Shown piece after piece: positions 30,875-41,528 of a DNA stretch of 64,000 nucleotides. A program made the position numbers and the translations under genes. Origin of the DNA: Trichomonas vaginalis G3 (lineage: Eukaryota > Parabasalia > Trichomonadida > Trichomonadidae); assembly GCF_026262505.1 (NCBI RefSeq), contig NC_067208.1, positions 17,431,962-17,495,961 on the forward strand, given 5' to 3'. Position 1 is the stretch's first letter. Every line of letters begins with the position of its first letter. The notes under the pieces are model-generated. The model had not been told where the DNA came from, searched no databases, and worked only from the letters and a program-made list of their open reading frames with translations.

Positions 30875-31680
30875 GCTCCGGGTTTAATTCTGGATCTACT
30901 GTTATTAATGGAAAGTGCCTTTTAATCTTAATCTCGGTTATTTTTATTAAAACAAAGAATCCGGAAATGAATTTCTCACCTTCAGGCTCGCCCTGGTCAT
31001 CATCGAATAAATGTTTTAACAAATATTCACTGTTTAACATTTCTTTCTTCATAACCTTTGGAATTCCTTCTAAAGTATAAAGTCTCGCAATAGCTGAGGG
31101 ATATAATGAAACAGCATCGAAGTCAGCAATGAGTTTCTTTTCGCTCTTTTGTTTCATGTTATCTGACAGCATACATCTTCCACCTTGAATACAGCGTGAA
31201 ATAAATTCTCTTGGTTTATTTGAAAGGTCATATAAATTTCCATTCGGGAAATATACTCTGTTTTCGAAAAGTTTGTTAGCGATTGAACAAATGCTAACGT
31301 AATCATAAACGTTTAAATCAAACTCTTTCAATATATCATTTCTGAACTTAACAAAACCTTCTCTTAAAATCCTTACGTCCTGTTTGCAATAAAATGAGCT
31401 ATATTTTTCTAAATCGAAATGGTTTTCATCTATTCTGCAGTTTTCGATTAAATCTATGTTTTTCATGAACGTTTCAATATCTTTTACAAACTTACACGCT
31501 TCAGAAATTACGCCAGTTTTGTTATCATTAACTAATAAAGAGCTTGAATAATATTGATACGGAAATACTTCCTTTTCACCACACTGCAAATGAAACATTT
31601 CAGGAAATAGTTTAAGCTTCTTATTTATAACAGTGTATGAATCTTTAATAATGATTGCTTTACCTTTATATATTCCCGTT
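30875..31680 (-). pseudogene. polB: Polymerase fragment of Maverick 2, middle part
   Basis: This covers the Exo III region (YCKQDVRILREGF) and motif A (ADFDAVSLYPSAI), on the other side of the hAT-like insertion. It ends at the ten-hairpin array. The N-terminal part of the gene is not found in the window, so it was lost or moved. Confidence 0.83.
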
Positions 31681-32400
31681 AGATTTTAAGAGAAGGTAGC
31701 AATTACCTCAAAGTTTCTCAGATTTATATAGATCACTAGTGTCCCCTAGGCACTGATTCTGGTTCAGTACCTAGGAGGCTCTAGTTCTCTAACGAACTGA
31801 TAAAATGTTTTTAAATTTTTGGATATTGCTACCTGTGAAGCACTGACTTCAAGTCAGTACCTCACAGGTAGCAATTACATTGAAAGATGGGAGAAACTTT
31901 GTCCGAATGTTAAACTATTCGGACAAAGTTTCTCCCATTTGTAGTGGAGATGGAAGGCTTTGAGGTATATTGTATTAATATATACCCCAAAGCCTTCCAT
32001 CTCCACTTGAAAGTTCCAAAACTTTGGGTTAATAGTTTGCAATTAACCCAAAGTTTTGGAACTTTCTAGAAGGAATTGCAGGGTAAGAGGTACATATTCA
32101 TACTATGTACCTCTTACCCTCCAATTCCTTCCTTAACATAAACAAATTTGGAGTTAATTGTTTGCAATTAACTCCGGGTTTGTTGACCTCCAAATGAAAA
32201 TGAAAGGGTAAGAGGTATATAGTGACCCTATATGCCTCTTACCCTTTCATTCTCATTAATTATGGGAGAAACTTTGGCCGAATGTTAAATTATTCGACCA
32301 AAGTTTCTCCCATTTTTTGAAGGGATTGGAGGCTATGAGATACTGATGCAATGTCAGTACCTCATGGCCTCCAATTCCATCCTGAAACTGATCCAAGTTG
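31681..32400. mobile_element. Ten-hairpin array between polymerase and helicase remnants
   Basis: Ten head-to-tail near-perfect hairpins fill this stretch: 31745-31775, 31825-31875, 31887-31938, 31944-32006, 32009-32066, 32071-32129, 32141-32184, 32199-32251, 32262-32313 and 32320-32382. Stems are about 14-26 bp. The loop-proximal part falls into three classes: GAGGTACTGA..AGTACCTC, CCGAATGTTAAA..TTCGG and GTTAATNGTTTGCAATTAAC. The third and ninth hairpins are almost the same sequence. Polymerase sequence of Maverick 2 ends on its left and helicase sequence begins on its right. I see no clear terminal repeats or target repeat. Loop sequences link it to the element at 41555-42601. Confidence 0.8.
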
Positions 32401-32403
32401 ACC

Positions 32404-33138
32404 TTACATGCATTTGAAATTTGCCATGTAAAGTCCACTTTTTGAGAGAGGATTTGACTGCGTCAAATCCTCTTTTTCGTTTACGAGATTAAGTACAAGA
32501 AACATTTTATTCTCAACAACCGAGTTAAAATTACCCGTTAGCTCACTTATTTCAGTAATGTTTTTGATTGAATAACCAGCGAGGAGTTCAGAAATAATGT
32601 CTGTAAATCTGTTTTTACCTGTTCCCTGAAGTCCTTTCAAAATAATTGCTGTTTTATTCTTGATTCCTGGATGTTGAATCATTGATGCAATCCAGCCGAG
32701 AAGGTATTTATACACTTCATCATTATTATCACAAATGGCTTCTTTAATGAAATCCATAAACATCTCAATTTTTGAGTAATCAGGCTTTTCGAGAACGTTG
32801 TATTTATAACCTTGAAACGTTGAGAAAACATCTGGGGAATCAGATTTAAAGCAAACACCCTTAACGGTTAATGAGGATAATTGATTTAGTAGTACATCCC
32901 ATGCTGTTATTGTTTTACCTTCTTCTTTAAATAATTTAATCATTTTAAGTGACTCTTTCATGTTTGATTGAAGAACGAATGATATTTGATTCATTTTGTC
33001 GTGGATATTATAGTCCTTTTGAATAAAGTATTTGTTTCCACAATCTACAAAACGGATTACACGTGATAAATCCTCAATTACTTCAGAACTGTTTTTATAC
33101 TGATGATTTTCAGCCTTGCGTCTAATATCTGTTATCAA
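32404..33138 (-). pseudogene. SF3-type helicase (primase-associated), truncated
   Basis: The family resembles DUF5906-type helicases of viral primase-helicases. A conserved YKYLLGWIASMIQHPGIKNK stretch leads into the Walker A-like IILKGLQGTGKN, followed by ELTGNFNSVVENKMFLVLN for the Walker B region. It would unwind DNA for replication. It lies downstream of the primase gene in the same direction, and the pair occupies the variable cassette next to the integrase. Mavericks 1 and 3 lack it in the visible parts. It is cut short beside the hairpin array. Confidence 0.75.
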
Positions 33139-33167
33139 AAACTAGTCATCAAGTTTTATATCAAATG

Positions 33168-34145
33168 TTATTTTTGGCTTACGTAATAAGGTAAAACGTA
33201 TTCATCATAATATTCCTTTTGATAAAGTTTTAGAATCTTCACTAAAACAAATGGAGAAGTCATTAAATGTGCATATCTACTACGTGCTTTTTCAAAATTA
33301 CTTTTAGCATTTTCTGTTAAACTGCAGAAGTTATAAACGTTATCGTAGGCTTCATTAATTAAATGATCAGGTAATGAATTAATAGCTTGAAACAGTGTAA
33401 ATAATGTTATTTCTTTTTCTAAATTCATGTTTCCACCGTCATTATGTACTTCAAAATCACTAATACCATCGACTATGCTCTGGGCAAGTTTATCGTCAAT
33501 GTTTACATCTTTGTTTTCATTCATGATAGTCTTTATTTCTTCATTCTTTTGTTCAACTCTTACCTTAATATTCAAATCATTTAATATATCATTCACTGTT
33601 CTAGTTAATGTTGAATCATAACTTCCACGAATGAATGAGTATGTATTGATTGGTTCTGTTGCATTCTTGCGAACTCTTGAATCAGCCATAATCACTAATG
33701 AACGCTTTGAATCATCCATTGAAGTCATGATATCGATATCATAATCATTGCAGGAATAGCATTTAATCATTCTGTTCGAAACTGTATAGAAGAAATTAGT
33801 GTTGCAATAAATGTGAAGACCTCCTGAAGCGGTTTTAACTATAACGTCTTTATCCGAAAGTTTTGATAAAATATCTTTTCTAACTGTTTCTTTAAGTTCA
33901 TCATTGTATGATTTATTGATATCAACATCTATAATAGTTAAATTTTGAATTTTATTTACTAATAAAGCCATACCAGTTTTCCTTCCTCTTCCTCCATCGT
34001 GTTTAGGTTTACGTAAATCAATCTTGTTTTCACCAATTCTTTCGTTGAGGGTTTTAGTTTCTGCCACAACTAATTCCTCAGCTAATGAATCAATAACTTT
34101 TTCATCAGAAATGATAAAGTTGCTGTTGTTGTTTGTTGCTGTCAT
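33168..34145 (-). CDS. Archaeo-eukaryotic-type primase (prim-pol), 325 residues
   Basis: The N-terminal half has the prim-pol layout. KHDGGRGRKTGMALLVNKIQ precedes a LTIIDVDIN acidic strand and then IVKTASGGLHIYC, matching the D-x-D and S-G-x-H type motifs of bifunctional primase-polymerases. The C-terminal half is helical. It would make primers or short DNA, working with the helicase gene 30 bases downstream. That is odd for an element with a protein-primed polymerase and suggests an acquired replication cassette. The start has the TTTTTATTCCTATATAAATG context. It reads as one frame. Confidence 0.72.
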   Translation of the reverse strand: MTATNNNSNFIISDEKVIDSLAEELVVAETKTLNERIGENKIDLRKPKHDGGRGRKTGMALLVNKIQNLTIIDVDINKSYNDELKETVRKDILSKLSDKDVIVKTASGGLHIYCNTNFFYTVSNRMIKCYSCNDYDIDIMTSMDDSKRSLVIMADSRVRKNATEPINTYSFIRGSYDSTLTRTVNDILNDLNIKVRVEQKNEEIKTIMNENKDVNIDDKLAQSIVDGISDFEVHNDGGNMNLEKEITLFTLFQAINSLPDHLINEAYDNVYNFCSLTENAKSNFEKARSRYAHLMTSPFVLVKILKLYQKEYYDEYVLPYYVSQK

Positions 34146-34413
34146 TTATATAGGAATAAAAAAATAAAAATAAATTTAAAACTAACTTTATTTTTGGACT
34201 GCATCGAATTTCCGGGCTTGTTGTCTAAATGTCATGTTGTCATCATTTTTTAAAGAAGTTAATTAACCTGGTGACATGGTGACGTGGTGACACGTTCAGT
34301 TCTTCAAAAATAATTAATTATTGAATAACCTAAAAAAACCATTTACGATAAAATATATTTCTGCAGTTCATCCGTTACCTTATTAACTAATTAATTACAG
34401 ACATAAAATATAT
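34146..34413. repeat. Intergenic region with GTCACC block, Maverick 2
   Basis: It holds one copy of the GTCACC block (34219-34293) with its TTCAGTTCTTCAAAAATA tail, then sequence shared with the integrase 3' side of Maverick 1 (TATATTTCTGCAGTTCATCCG). No gene is seen. It separates integrase and primase. Confidence 0.75.
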
Positions 34414-35496
34414 TTAGTTCATAAAATTTTTTTTGATTAATTTTGGCTTATTTTTATCCTTCCAGTAATCCTTTTCGAGTTCCGATAAATGTGTAGGGTT
34501 CGATTCTCTCAAATTTCTAGAAGGAATTTTATCATCCACACCTCCTTCATAAACGACAGTGTATTCATCTTTGTCTTCATCATAACTCACAATTTTATTA
34601 ACTATACCTCTTTTTGCTTCATCAACCGTCTTAGCTAATCTTCCATTTTCGCTTTCAACTAATCGAAATCGTGGATAAAACGCAACCGAATGGTCAGCTG
34701 CTTTAATTAAATAACCATTACCCTGTGAGGAATCAACGATATAATAATCATCACTTAACTGATTTCTTACCTTTTCATGTGGTTTATGTTCAAGAATGAT
34801 TCTAACTTTAGTTCCTGGCAGTAATGATGAACTTCTTCTTTCCTCCATTAACATTCTCTTTTGTTTTATGTATTCATCCTCCTCTTTTGAAGTCATTTCG
34901 TTTGGTTTAAATCCTGTGCTGTTATGAGTTGATTTATTATAAGCATTAATAACTTTATTCATTGATTCCTCCGTAAAATCTCTTTCTTTATTTAAATCTC
35001 TTAGCGTTCTAATGAAACGATTAATGATTCCTAAAATATTATGTTTATGGTCTTCAGTCGTGTAATGAGTAACGTTATGTTTAATAAAAAATTCAGTAAT
35101 TTCATTACTGAGGTATGCTGAATCCTGGTCTGAAGTTAATGAAGTGGGATGATGTTCTGCCACGAACGTCTGCAAAACTCTTAAAACTTCTTTTGTTCCT
35201 TTATTTTTCATTATATACGCAAAAGCTTTACGTGTATTAACATTAATGAAAATCAAAAATGGTGGCTTTCTTCCTTTCTTACTCTGAACGAGTGTATCAA
35301 ATTGATATGCATCATGGGTTTTAGAATAAATGGGAAGGTAGTAGTCGTATGGATTAACTTTAACCTGATGAACTATATTTTCATCATAAAATCTCTTAAT
35401 TTCTGTTCTATCATTAAATCCCGCATTCTTTGCAGCTTCATAGAATTTTTTAAATGACCTCCACGGTGATGATTCGAAAACTTCTTTTAAACTCAT
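34414..35496 (-). CDS. Retroviral-type (rve) integrase, 360 residues, reads through
   Basis: DDE-type integrase of the Maverick. The order is an N-terminal helical part (SSPWRSFKKFYEAAKNAGF), the catalytic core with DAYQFDTLVQ, LTSDQDSAYLSNEI and HNILGIINRFIRTL, a linker rich in Lys and Ser, and a C-terminal SH3- or chromo-like region (NKIVSYDEDKDEYTVVYEGG). It inserts the linear element and creates the 6-bp target repeat. TAAATG surrounds the start. It is downstream of the fibre gene on the same strand. It looks whole. Confidence 0.85.
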   Translation of the reverse strand: MSLKEVFESSPWRSFKKFYEAAKNAGFNDRTEIKRFYDENIVHQVKVNPYDYYLPIYSKTHDAYQFDTLVQSKKGRKPPFLIFINVNTRKAFAYIMKNKGTKEVLRVLQTFVAEHHPTSLTSDQDSAYLSNEITEFFIKHNVTHYTTEDHKHNILGIINRFIRTLRDLNKERDFTEESMNKVINAYNKSTHNSTGFKPNEMTSKEEDEYIKQKRMLMEERRSSSLLPGTKVRIILEHKPHEKVRNQLSDDYYIVDSSQGNGYLIKAADHSVAFYPRFRLVESENGRLAKTVDEAKRGIVNKIVSYDEDKDEYTVVYEGGVDDKIPSRNLRESNPTHLSELEKDYWKDKNKPKLIKKNFMN

Positions 35497-35555
35497 TTAT
35501 GTAAAAATAAATTTAGTAAATTTTAAGCTGTTCGCTCTTTTGGAGCTCAGGACTT

Positions 35556-38500
35556 TCAGTCCGTTCTAACCCATGCATAAACTGTAATATACGGTGGCAT
35601 ATAATCTGCACCACTTCCTGTTGGATTTGTTGTAAATGTATGCTGGTGGTTGCCTCCTTCATCTGTTGTTCTTTTAACCCATTTGCATGTAGTATCTAAT
35701 GGTCTAAATGTATTGTCACTGTTAAAATCTTTTTGCCAGTTAGCTACGTAGTGGTCATCGAAAGTATGCGTATGGTATCCTGAAAAGTTTGTCGTTCCTG
35801 TATGCTTATGCGGTGGAAGGTTTGCTTCTAAAATTTTCTTTGAACCACCTGTTTGATTTGAAGAGTTAGCACAGTATAAGAATTTATCTACAATCTGCTG
35901 CCATGAACCAAAACCTAAAACACTTGCTGGATTTGTTGAGTTCATTGATGTATATAAAGAACCAACAGGATATATAGCTTGCAATATTTCATTCTTCATG
36001 CTTACAATCGCATTTGTTGCATCAGTTCTAAATTCATTGAAACCATCGAGAACATTAGTAAGATTATTATATTCCACATTCTTTTGACCAGGTAATTGAT
36101 GGTGTAATTGAATGTCATTAACTGTTAATGAATCGATATTCGAAAATCTTTCATTAATTTTACCATTAACCGCATCATTTACTTCCGACTTCTTCACATA
36201 ATTTTCATTGACCCGTTCCTTTGCTTCTTCTGTATAACTCATTGCTTTTGTATCATAACGATTTAATTCTTCATCTACATATATTTTGTCGGTTTTATTG
36301 GCTAAATCAACAACCATATCTTTTAGGTTAGTGCACGTATCCTCATCACGCATGCTTGATGAAGCAATAGCCCAATTCAATATTATCTCATCAGCTCTAA
36401 TAGTTGTGAAGAATTCGTGTGTATGTTCTTTATCTGCTTTTTTATCTAAAAGGGCTGGTAGTTCATATGTTTCAAAGTTTCTGGCATGACCTTCAATGTT
36501 CCTGCAACTGTTATCTAAATTGTTAAGAGTATCTTTTACGCTAGTGCTTGGATTCTCTAAAGGTGCACTTGAACCCAAATCAAAGTTCAGTATTATGTCG
36601 TCTGCTCTAACAGTTGTGAAGGATTCATGCGTATGATTTTTGTCTGCTTTACTGTCTAATGAAGTTTGAAGTGAATTTATGTCGGAGATATTGTGTTTAT
36701 GAGATTCCAAAACTTTGTTCGTTGCGTCAAGTTCATCTTTGTCAGCTTTAGTTTTAATAGCATCTTCCACCTTCATTCTTGACTTAACCATCAAAGTAAA
36801 TCTTGGTTCAACTAATACATCATTAACAAAGAAACTAGAGGCATAAATTTCCTCATTATAATCAAATGCTTCTGCTTCTTTTCCTGTGTCATACTGTACA
36901 GTACAACGTATGTCATAACCTTCAGCACGAATGTATTTATATCTATACTCATTAGGGTCTTCCGTATTCACTCTTTCTTCAATTCGTGTTAAATAATCAT
37001 GATAATCCGTTATAATCTGTTCATCTGAACTTACATAATGAACATGGTTCGTGACTCTATCACTCAGAGCTAAAAGCTCATTTTTGTCTGCCTTACTATC
37101 TAATTTCTCATTAACATCATTCACCTCTAATTCAACCCTTCCGCCAGAACTCTTATTATCATTAATCTTTTTCATTAATTCAGTAATTACGTCATAAAGA
37201 CTATATTCTGTTTTCGGTTCTGTAAATAATGAGTCAAAATTTCTTTTCATCATTACATCGCTGACATTAATTATATCAGCTATACCTTTTTCATTTATTC
37301 TCTTCATTAGTTCTGCAATAATGACGAATGTATAATCTGTTAATTTATTCTCTTCATCAATGGTTATAGAATGATTTGAAATCGAATCATTAACACCTCT
37401 AAATAAATCAATAACTTCAGGATACACGTTTTTAATGTCTCGAATAACCTGACCCGTATCCTCTGGTTTCTCCTCTTCTTCGTTTATGTCTCTAGCCATC
37501 ATCAACGCAGCCATAACCGGAGGGTTTGTTGCTACCTGTTCGAAAATCTGTCCGTTATGTACGGTATATCTAAATAATTTCTTTGTGTTTGTTAAAACAT
37601 TTGAAACAAGTCTTTTAAAACCATCTACAAAATTTCCCGTTTCACCTAATGTTCTTGCAGCATCTACAAGCTCACCCATTCCCGCTTTTGACCCCAAAAA
37701 CGTCCATATAGCGTTTATCTCACTCTGTATAGTTGTCCATTCAGCGAAACTAACACCCGCATTCGCTAAGTCGAAAATGAAACCCAGTGGATCGAACTTA
37801 ATTCCACCTTCTTTTTCAATTTCAACGAACACACTAACATGAGATTTTAAATATTCTTTCGTTAAAATCGTTTTTCCTGATGTCATGCTGTTAACGGAAC
37901 TATCACCGTCAAAAGTTAACGAATTCAATTTCGTCATTGATGCTTTTATTTCATACACCGCTTTATCATAGTTTTTGGCTCACCTTCTTTAGAAGTGTAT
38001 GAAACATTAATGAATGAATTATATGTATTCATGAATGAGTTAAAATCAATGATTTTCATTAATGAAGCCTTTAATGATTCATTTACTGTTGAATCCCTTA
38101 ATTCAATTACTGAACTGTCGTTAATGAAAGGTACGCTGCAAACCGTCGAGTTTGGATCAAATGCCGTAGTCGGCTGGGGAGTATTAATTATATAAGTCAT
38201 TAAATCATTAAGTGATGCAAATAATGTTGTTGTTTTTGATTTAATTTCTTTAGCATCTGTTATATACGGTAATTTTATTTCCGTAGTTTCTGAATTAAAG
38301 ATATTCGCTAAAATGTTTTGTAAACTGTTTTGAACAGCTGTATAAACCGTTGAATTCGGAACCCTTACGATTTCACCATCCTTAATAAAGGGCATTGCAC
38401 ATGGCGTAGTGCTTGGGTCAAATCTTTCGGGATTATAATTCAACATATATTCTAATGCTTCATAAACAGACCTATATACTGTTGTGTTATCTTTTTCAAT

Positions 38501-38695
38501 AATTTCACCGTCTTTATAAAGGCATTGTACATGGCGTTAATATTGGAATGAATTTTTCATATTCTTTCCATGAGATATAATGTTCAGTTTTTCCATCAGT
38601 GATAATTAAATGCTCATCATCAAATGAAAACGTGTATGAACCAAAATTAATCTTTTCGCCCTATCAGCTTCATAAGAATATGCGGATATACTCAT
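35556..38695 (-). pseudogene. Fibre protein gene of Maverick 2
   Basis: Same layout as 4343-7576 and mostly open (an 800-codon stretch). The N-terminal and middle parts nearly match Maverick 1. The tip is different: after LPPHKHTGTTNFSGYHTHTF it has an unrelated stretch with VANWQKDFNSDN before returning to HQHTFTTNPTGSGADYMPP. There is no 27-bp palindrome at the place where Maverick 1 has one (junction 37482/37483). About two breaks. Confidence 0.8.
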
Positions 38696-38713
38696 ATTTT
38701 TAATTAGAATAAA

Positions 38714-39511
38714 ATGTTGTTCTATTTGCAAAGTACAGACCCTAATGATTACGGGACATTAAAATTACAAACTAACCTTGGTCTTCAGAATGAACCACTA
38801 GCTTTCAGAGTTCTTGATTTTAGCACTATCGCTTCATTTGTTATAACAGACACTAACGATTTCATTACTTTTGAAATTGATGGTATTAGTACTGAAATTC
38901 ATTTTAAAGCAAGAAATAAATATGATATTGATACGTTAGAGAAAAAGATTCAGGATCTCATTGATGAAAAATTTAATGGAGCCCTTAACTGTGAATTAAC
39001 TGATTCAGGAATAATAAAATTTAGTTCCGAAAAAGAATTTAAAATTACTGATATGACTCATCGAGCACGTTTATTATTAGGTGCTTATCATCAAGAATTA
39101 CCATTAAAATCTTCTATTGAAAATCAAAAATATATAATTGAAATGAAATCTGCACCCTACATATGTTATGGAAACTGTTTATATGTTGAATCAAAAATAA
39201 GTAATGTAACAGGAATTTCAGGAGTTAATAATAAAAATTCTGTTATAGAATATAAATCGTTCTGTTACGCCGTTAATTCTGTATTCATGCCTAATTTTCC
39301 GATTTTATTAAGACACGAAGGAAAATGGGTTCGAATACAACCACACCACTTAAAAGATATGACATTTAGATTAGTTGATTTTCAAGGCGAACCAATTGAA
39401 ATTAAAGCTCCTGTGCAGATGACTATAGAAGTTGATTTTTGGTCTAATATAAGAGCTAATGGACTAGATGATGAACCAGGGAGCCGCTACGCGACGGGGC
39501 TTCGCCCATAA
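38714..39511 (+). CDS. Virion-like protein, 265 residues
   Basis: This is the longer-open counterpart of 3524-4323. It opens MLFYLQSTDPNDYGTLKLQ. The middle has MTHRARLLLGAYHQELPL and SKISNVTGISGVN, and the end has FRLVDFQGEPIEIKAPVQ. Strand-rich, no membrane segment. A double-hairpin palindrome (39483-39508) has been inserted near the end and supplies the last residues; Maverick 1 lacks it. Divergent from the fibre gene, 18 bases apart. Confidence 0.65.
   Translation: MLFYLQSTDPNDYGTLKLQTNLGLQNEPLAFRVLDFSTIASFVITDTNDFITFEIDGISTEIHFKARNKYDIDTLEKKIQDLIDEKFNGALNCELTDSGIIKFSSEKEFKITDMTHRARLLLGAYHQELPLKSSIENQKYIIEMKSAPYICYGNCLYVESKISNVTGISGVNNKNSVIEYKSFCYAVNSVFMPNFPILLRHEGKWVRIQPHHLKDMTFRLVDFQGEPIEIKAPVQMTIEVDFWSNIRANGLDDEPGSRYATGLRP
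39483..39508 (+). repeat. Double-hairpin palindrome in the virion-like gene of Maverick 2
   Basis: GCCGCTACGCGAC then GGGGCTTCGCCCA. The Maverick 1 copy has the flanking sequence without it. Confidence 0.8.
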
Positions 39512-39527
39512 AAATATAAATTTTAAA

Positions 39528-40164
39528 TTAATTCGTTAAAACATATTTCAAGCAAAGTTTATATTCTGTTGAAAGTTTTGTGTATTCATTCGAATATTTA
39601 TACTTAAACTCAACTCCTGTAGTTCCTGGTGTTTCGATTATTCTAATATTACCGATTTTCATAAATACTGGTTTGACCACAACATTCGATTTCAGGGTCA
39701 AGATAATCAATAACGCACTGTTTCCCTGTTATTCTTGATATAACATTTTCTAAATCCTCCTTTGTTAAAATTATTTGATTCTTACTAATAAGATTTGTCA
39801 AAAGCTTCTTATCGTCTTTGAGTAATATTGTTTGGTATAAATTAAGGAGGTAATGGTCTACGTTATCTGCTGTAGAAGTCTGAACATTTGAATATGGATT
39901 ATCCTGAGCTTCACGTGAAATTATTGGCTCTAATGGAGGTGGATATTCTAACTTAACTTCACTATTTGCATTTGCGCTTGAAGCTGTGTTTAAATTAACG
40001 GATTTCAGTTCTTTCACAGGACCATAGGAAATAGGTTCCTTTTCTTTCAAGTTCTCAGAACTATAATTTTTGATTATAATATTATTTGTCGTTCTTGAAT
40101 CAACATTCGACGTCGGTTCGATTGGAACATTCACTGCACCGGCTAAGATGGATTTACTTCTCAT
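39528..40164 (-). pseudogene. Copy of the 204-residue conserved gene, Maverick 2
   Basis: Counterpart of 2924-3535 and 49836-50450. It is mostly open, with the conserved LTNLISKNQIILTKEDLENV stretch and YLDPEIECCGQ. Convergent with the virion-like gene and divergent from the 130-residue gene. About one break. Function is unknown. Confidence 0.65.
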
Positions 40165-40199
40165 TTTCTAGAGAATAAAAACCTTTTATTACTATAAAA

Positions 40200-40592
40200 A
40201 TGAATAATATCTTTGATAAAGGTTTAAACGTGAAACTTGAAAATGAAAATCTTGTTGAATTCACTGAAACGGGCGCAGTTTATAAAGATGTTGAGGTGTT
40301 AAATAAGAAATCAAAAGGCAGAAGTCGAAATATGAACATCGATTATAAACCATTTACTATTTACGTAAATGATGGTTCTGGTGGTTCAAACATTAAATAT
40401 GCAGAAAGTAATAGAGTTTATGCGTTAAAAGGTGAAGCACCATCGATTAAAAACAGTTATTCTAATCTTTATCCTCAAAAACTAACTGATCCAGAAAGTG
40501 TGGACATGAATGACACCAAAAATATAAACAGAAATGGTGATAGAGATGGATGGAATCTATTCACTACACCTCATCTAAAAATAAAGCTTTAA
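40200..40592 (+). CDS. Conserved 130-residue Maverick protein
   Basis: Nearly identical to 2496-2888 (one Asn/Asp difference noticed). It reads as one frame and ends overlapping the ATPase stop by four bases. Preservation of this overlap in three elements supports both genes as real. Function is unknown. Confidence 0.68.
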   Translation: MNNIFDKGLNVKLENENLVEFTETGAVYKDVEVLNKKSKGRSRNMNIDYKPFTIYVNDGSGGSNIKYAESNRVYALKGEAPSIKNSYSNLYPQKLTDPESVDMNDTKNINRNGDRDGWNLFTTPHLKIKL

Positions 40593-41512
40593 AATAATGT
40601 TGGTCTTTCCCAAGGTATATTTTTAACATTAATTGTATTAGTCATTATATGAATTTCTAAATATGAACGTGGTGAAATGAGTGATTTATAAGCATCCCAG
40701 ATTTCATCAAAAGGTAATGTTATACCTGATTGCTTCCAAATTAATTCTATATCGTATTTTGAGAAACCTTGAAATATAACGAAATCAGTAATGAGACGTT
40801 TAATGTTTAAAGCTAAAAACCTCCACGTCTGCATAAGTATTGCTACAGTCATGTGATAATGTCTGACTTTAGTAATTAAATTAGCTAATGGTGAATCTGG
40901 TTTTGAAACTAAACCTTTACCAGCGAAATCATCACAAACTAATAAAGTGTTTGATGGATATTTTTTAAAAGGATATTTTGAAAGTTTTGAGAGAATGTAG
41001 TTTGTCAATCGTTTCATATCATACGTACCATCCTGCTGTCTCAAATGATGTTTATCAATAATTCTTTCCATTTCTTCCGAGGTCTTTTGCATTCCTGATT
41101 GTATAAATTCAACTATTGCATAATATTTCTTCTTTCTTCTTATATAACGTTGAAGAAAAGAAATTAATTCGCTATCTGGAACCTTCACAACAGATGCCTG
41201 AACTTTACTCATAAACGTCTTCGCTGTTGAATCCATTGAATCTGAAGTTGCTGATATAATGATTTGGTCATAATATGAATTCGCTCCTTCGGAGCTCAAC
41301 ACGCCTTTAGCGTGTTCAGAGCCTAACCGTTCAGTAATTAAAATATGACGTATTAAATTAAAAGTCTTTCCCGAACCCATTTTTCCGCAATAGAAATACA
41401 CACCGTTTGAACAGAACTGATAATCCTTACTGAAGGGAAGAATTAATGAACTATTGAGTTTATCAGATTTTTCATTCATTTTTTCATCTACTTCTTCAAA
41501 TAAATGTTTCAT
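40589..41512 (-). CDS. FtsK/HerA-like packaging ATPase, 307 residues
   Basis: It is nearly identical to 1576-2499, with Walker A GKMGSGKT and Walker B TLLVCDDFAG. It carries the same in-frame hairpin palindrome (about 41280-41316), so that insertion predates the split of Mavericks 1 and 2. It reads as one frame. Divergent from the penton-like gene. Confidence 0.88.
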   Translation of the reverse strand: MKHLFEEVDEKMNEKSDKLNSSLILPFSKDYQFCSNGVYFYCGKMGSGKTFNLIRHILITERLGSEHAKGVLSSEGANSYYDQIIISATSDSMDSTAKTFMSKVQASVVKVPDSELISFLQRYIRRKKKYYAIVEFIQSGMQKTSEEMERIIDKHHLRQQDGTYDMKRLTNYILSKLSKYPFKKYPSNTLLVCDDFAGKGLVSKPDSPLANLITKVRHYHMTVAILMQTWRFLALNIKRLITDFVIFQGFSKYDIELIWKQSGITLPFDEIWDAYKSLISPRSYLEIHIMTNTINVKNIPWERPTLF

Positions 41513-41528
41513 TTTATTATAATTAAAA

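Noticed and set aside
31745-32382. CRISPR or tRNA-type array in the ten-hairpin stretch
   Set aside because: Stems are perfect and unique with no cloverleaf or constant repeat plus spacer layout.
32449-32474. Hairpin GAGGATTTGAC..GTCAAATCCTC as an eleventh member of the hairpin array
   Set aside because: It lies inside helicase-coding sequence beyond the array and lacks the shared loop classes; it may be a separate in-frame palindrome, but one copy is not enough to tell.
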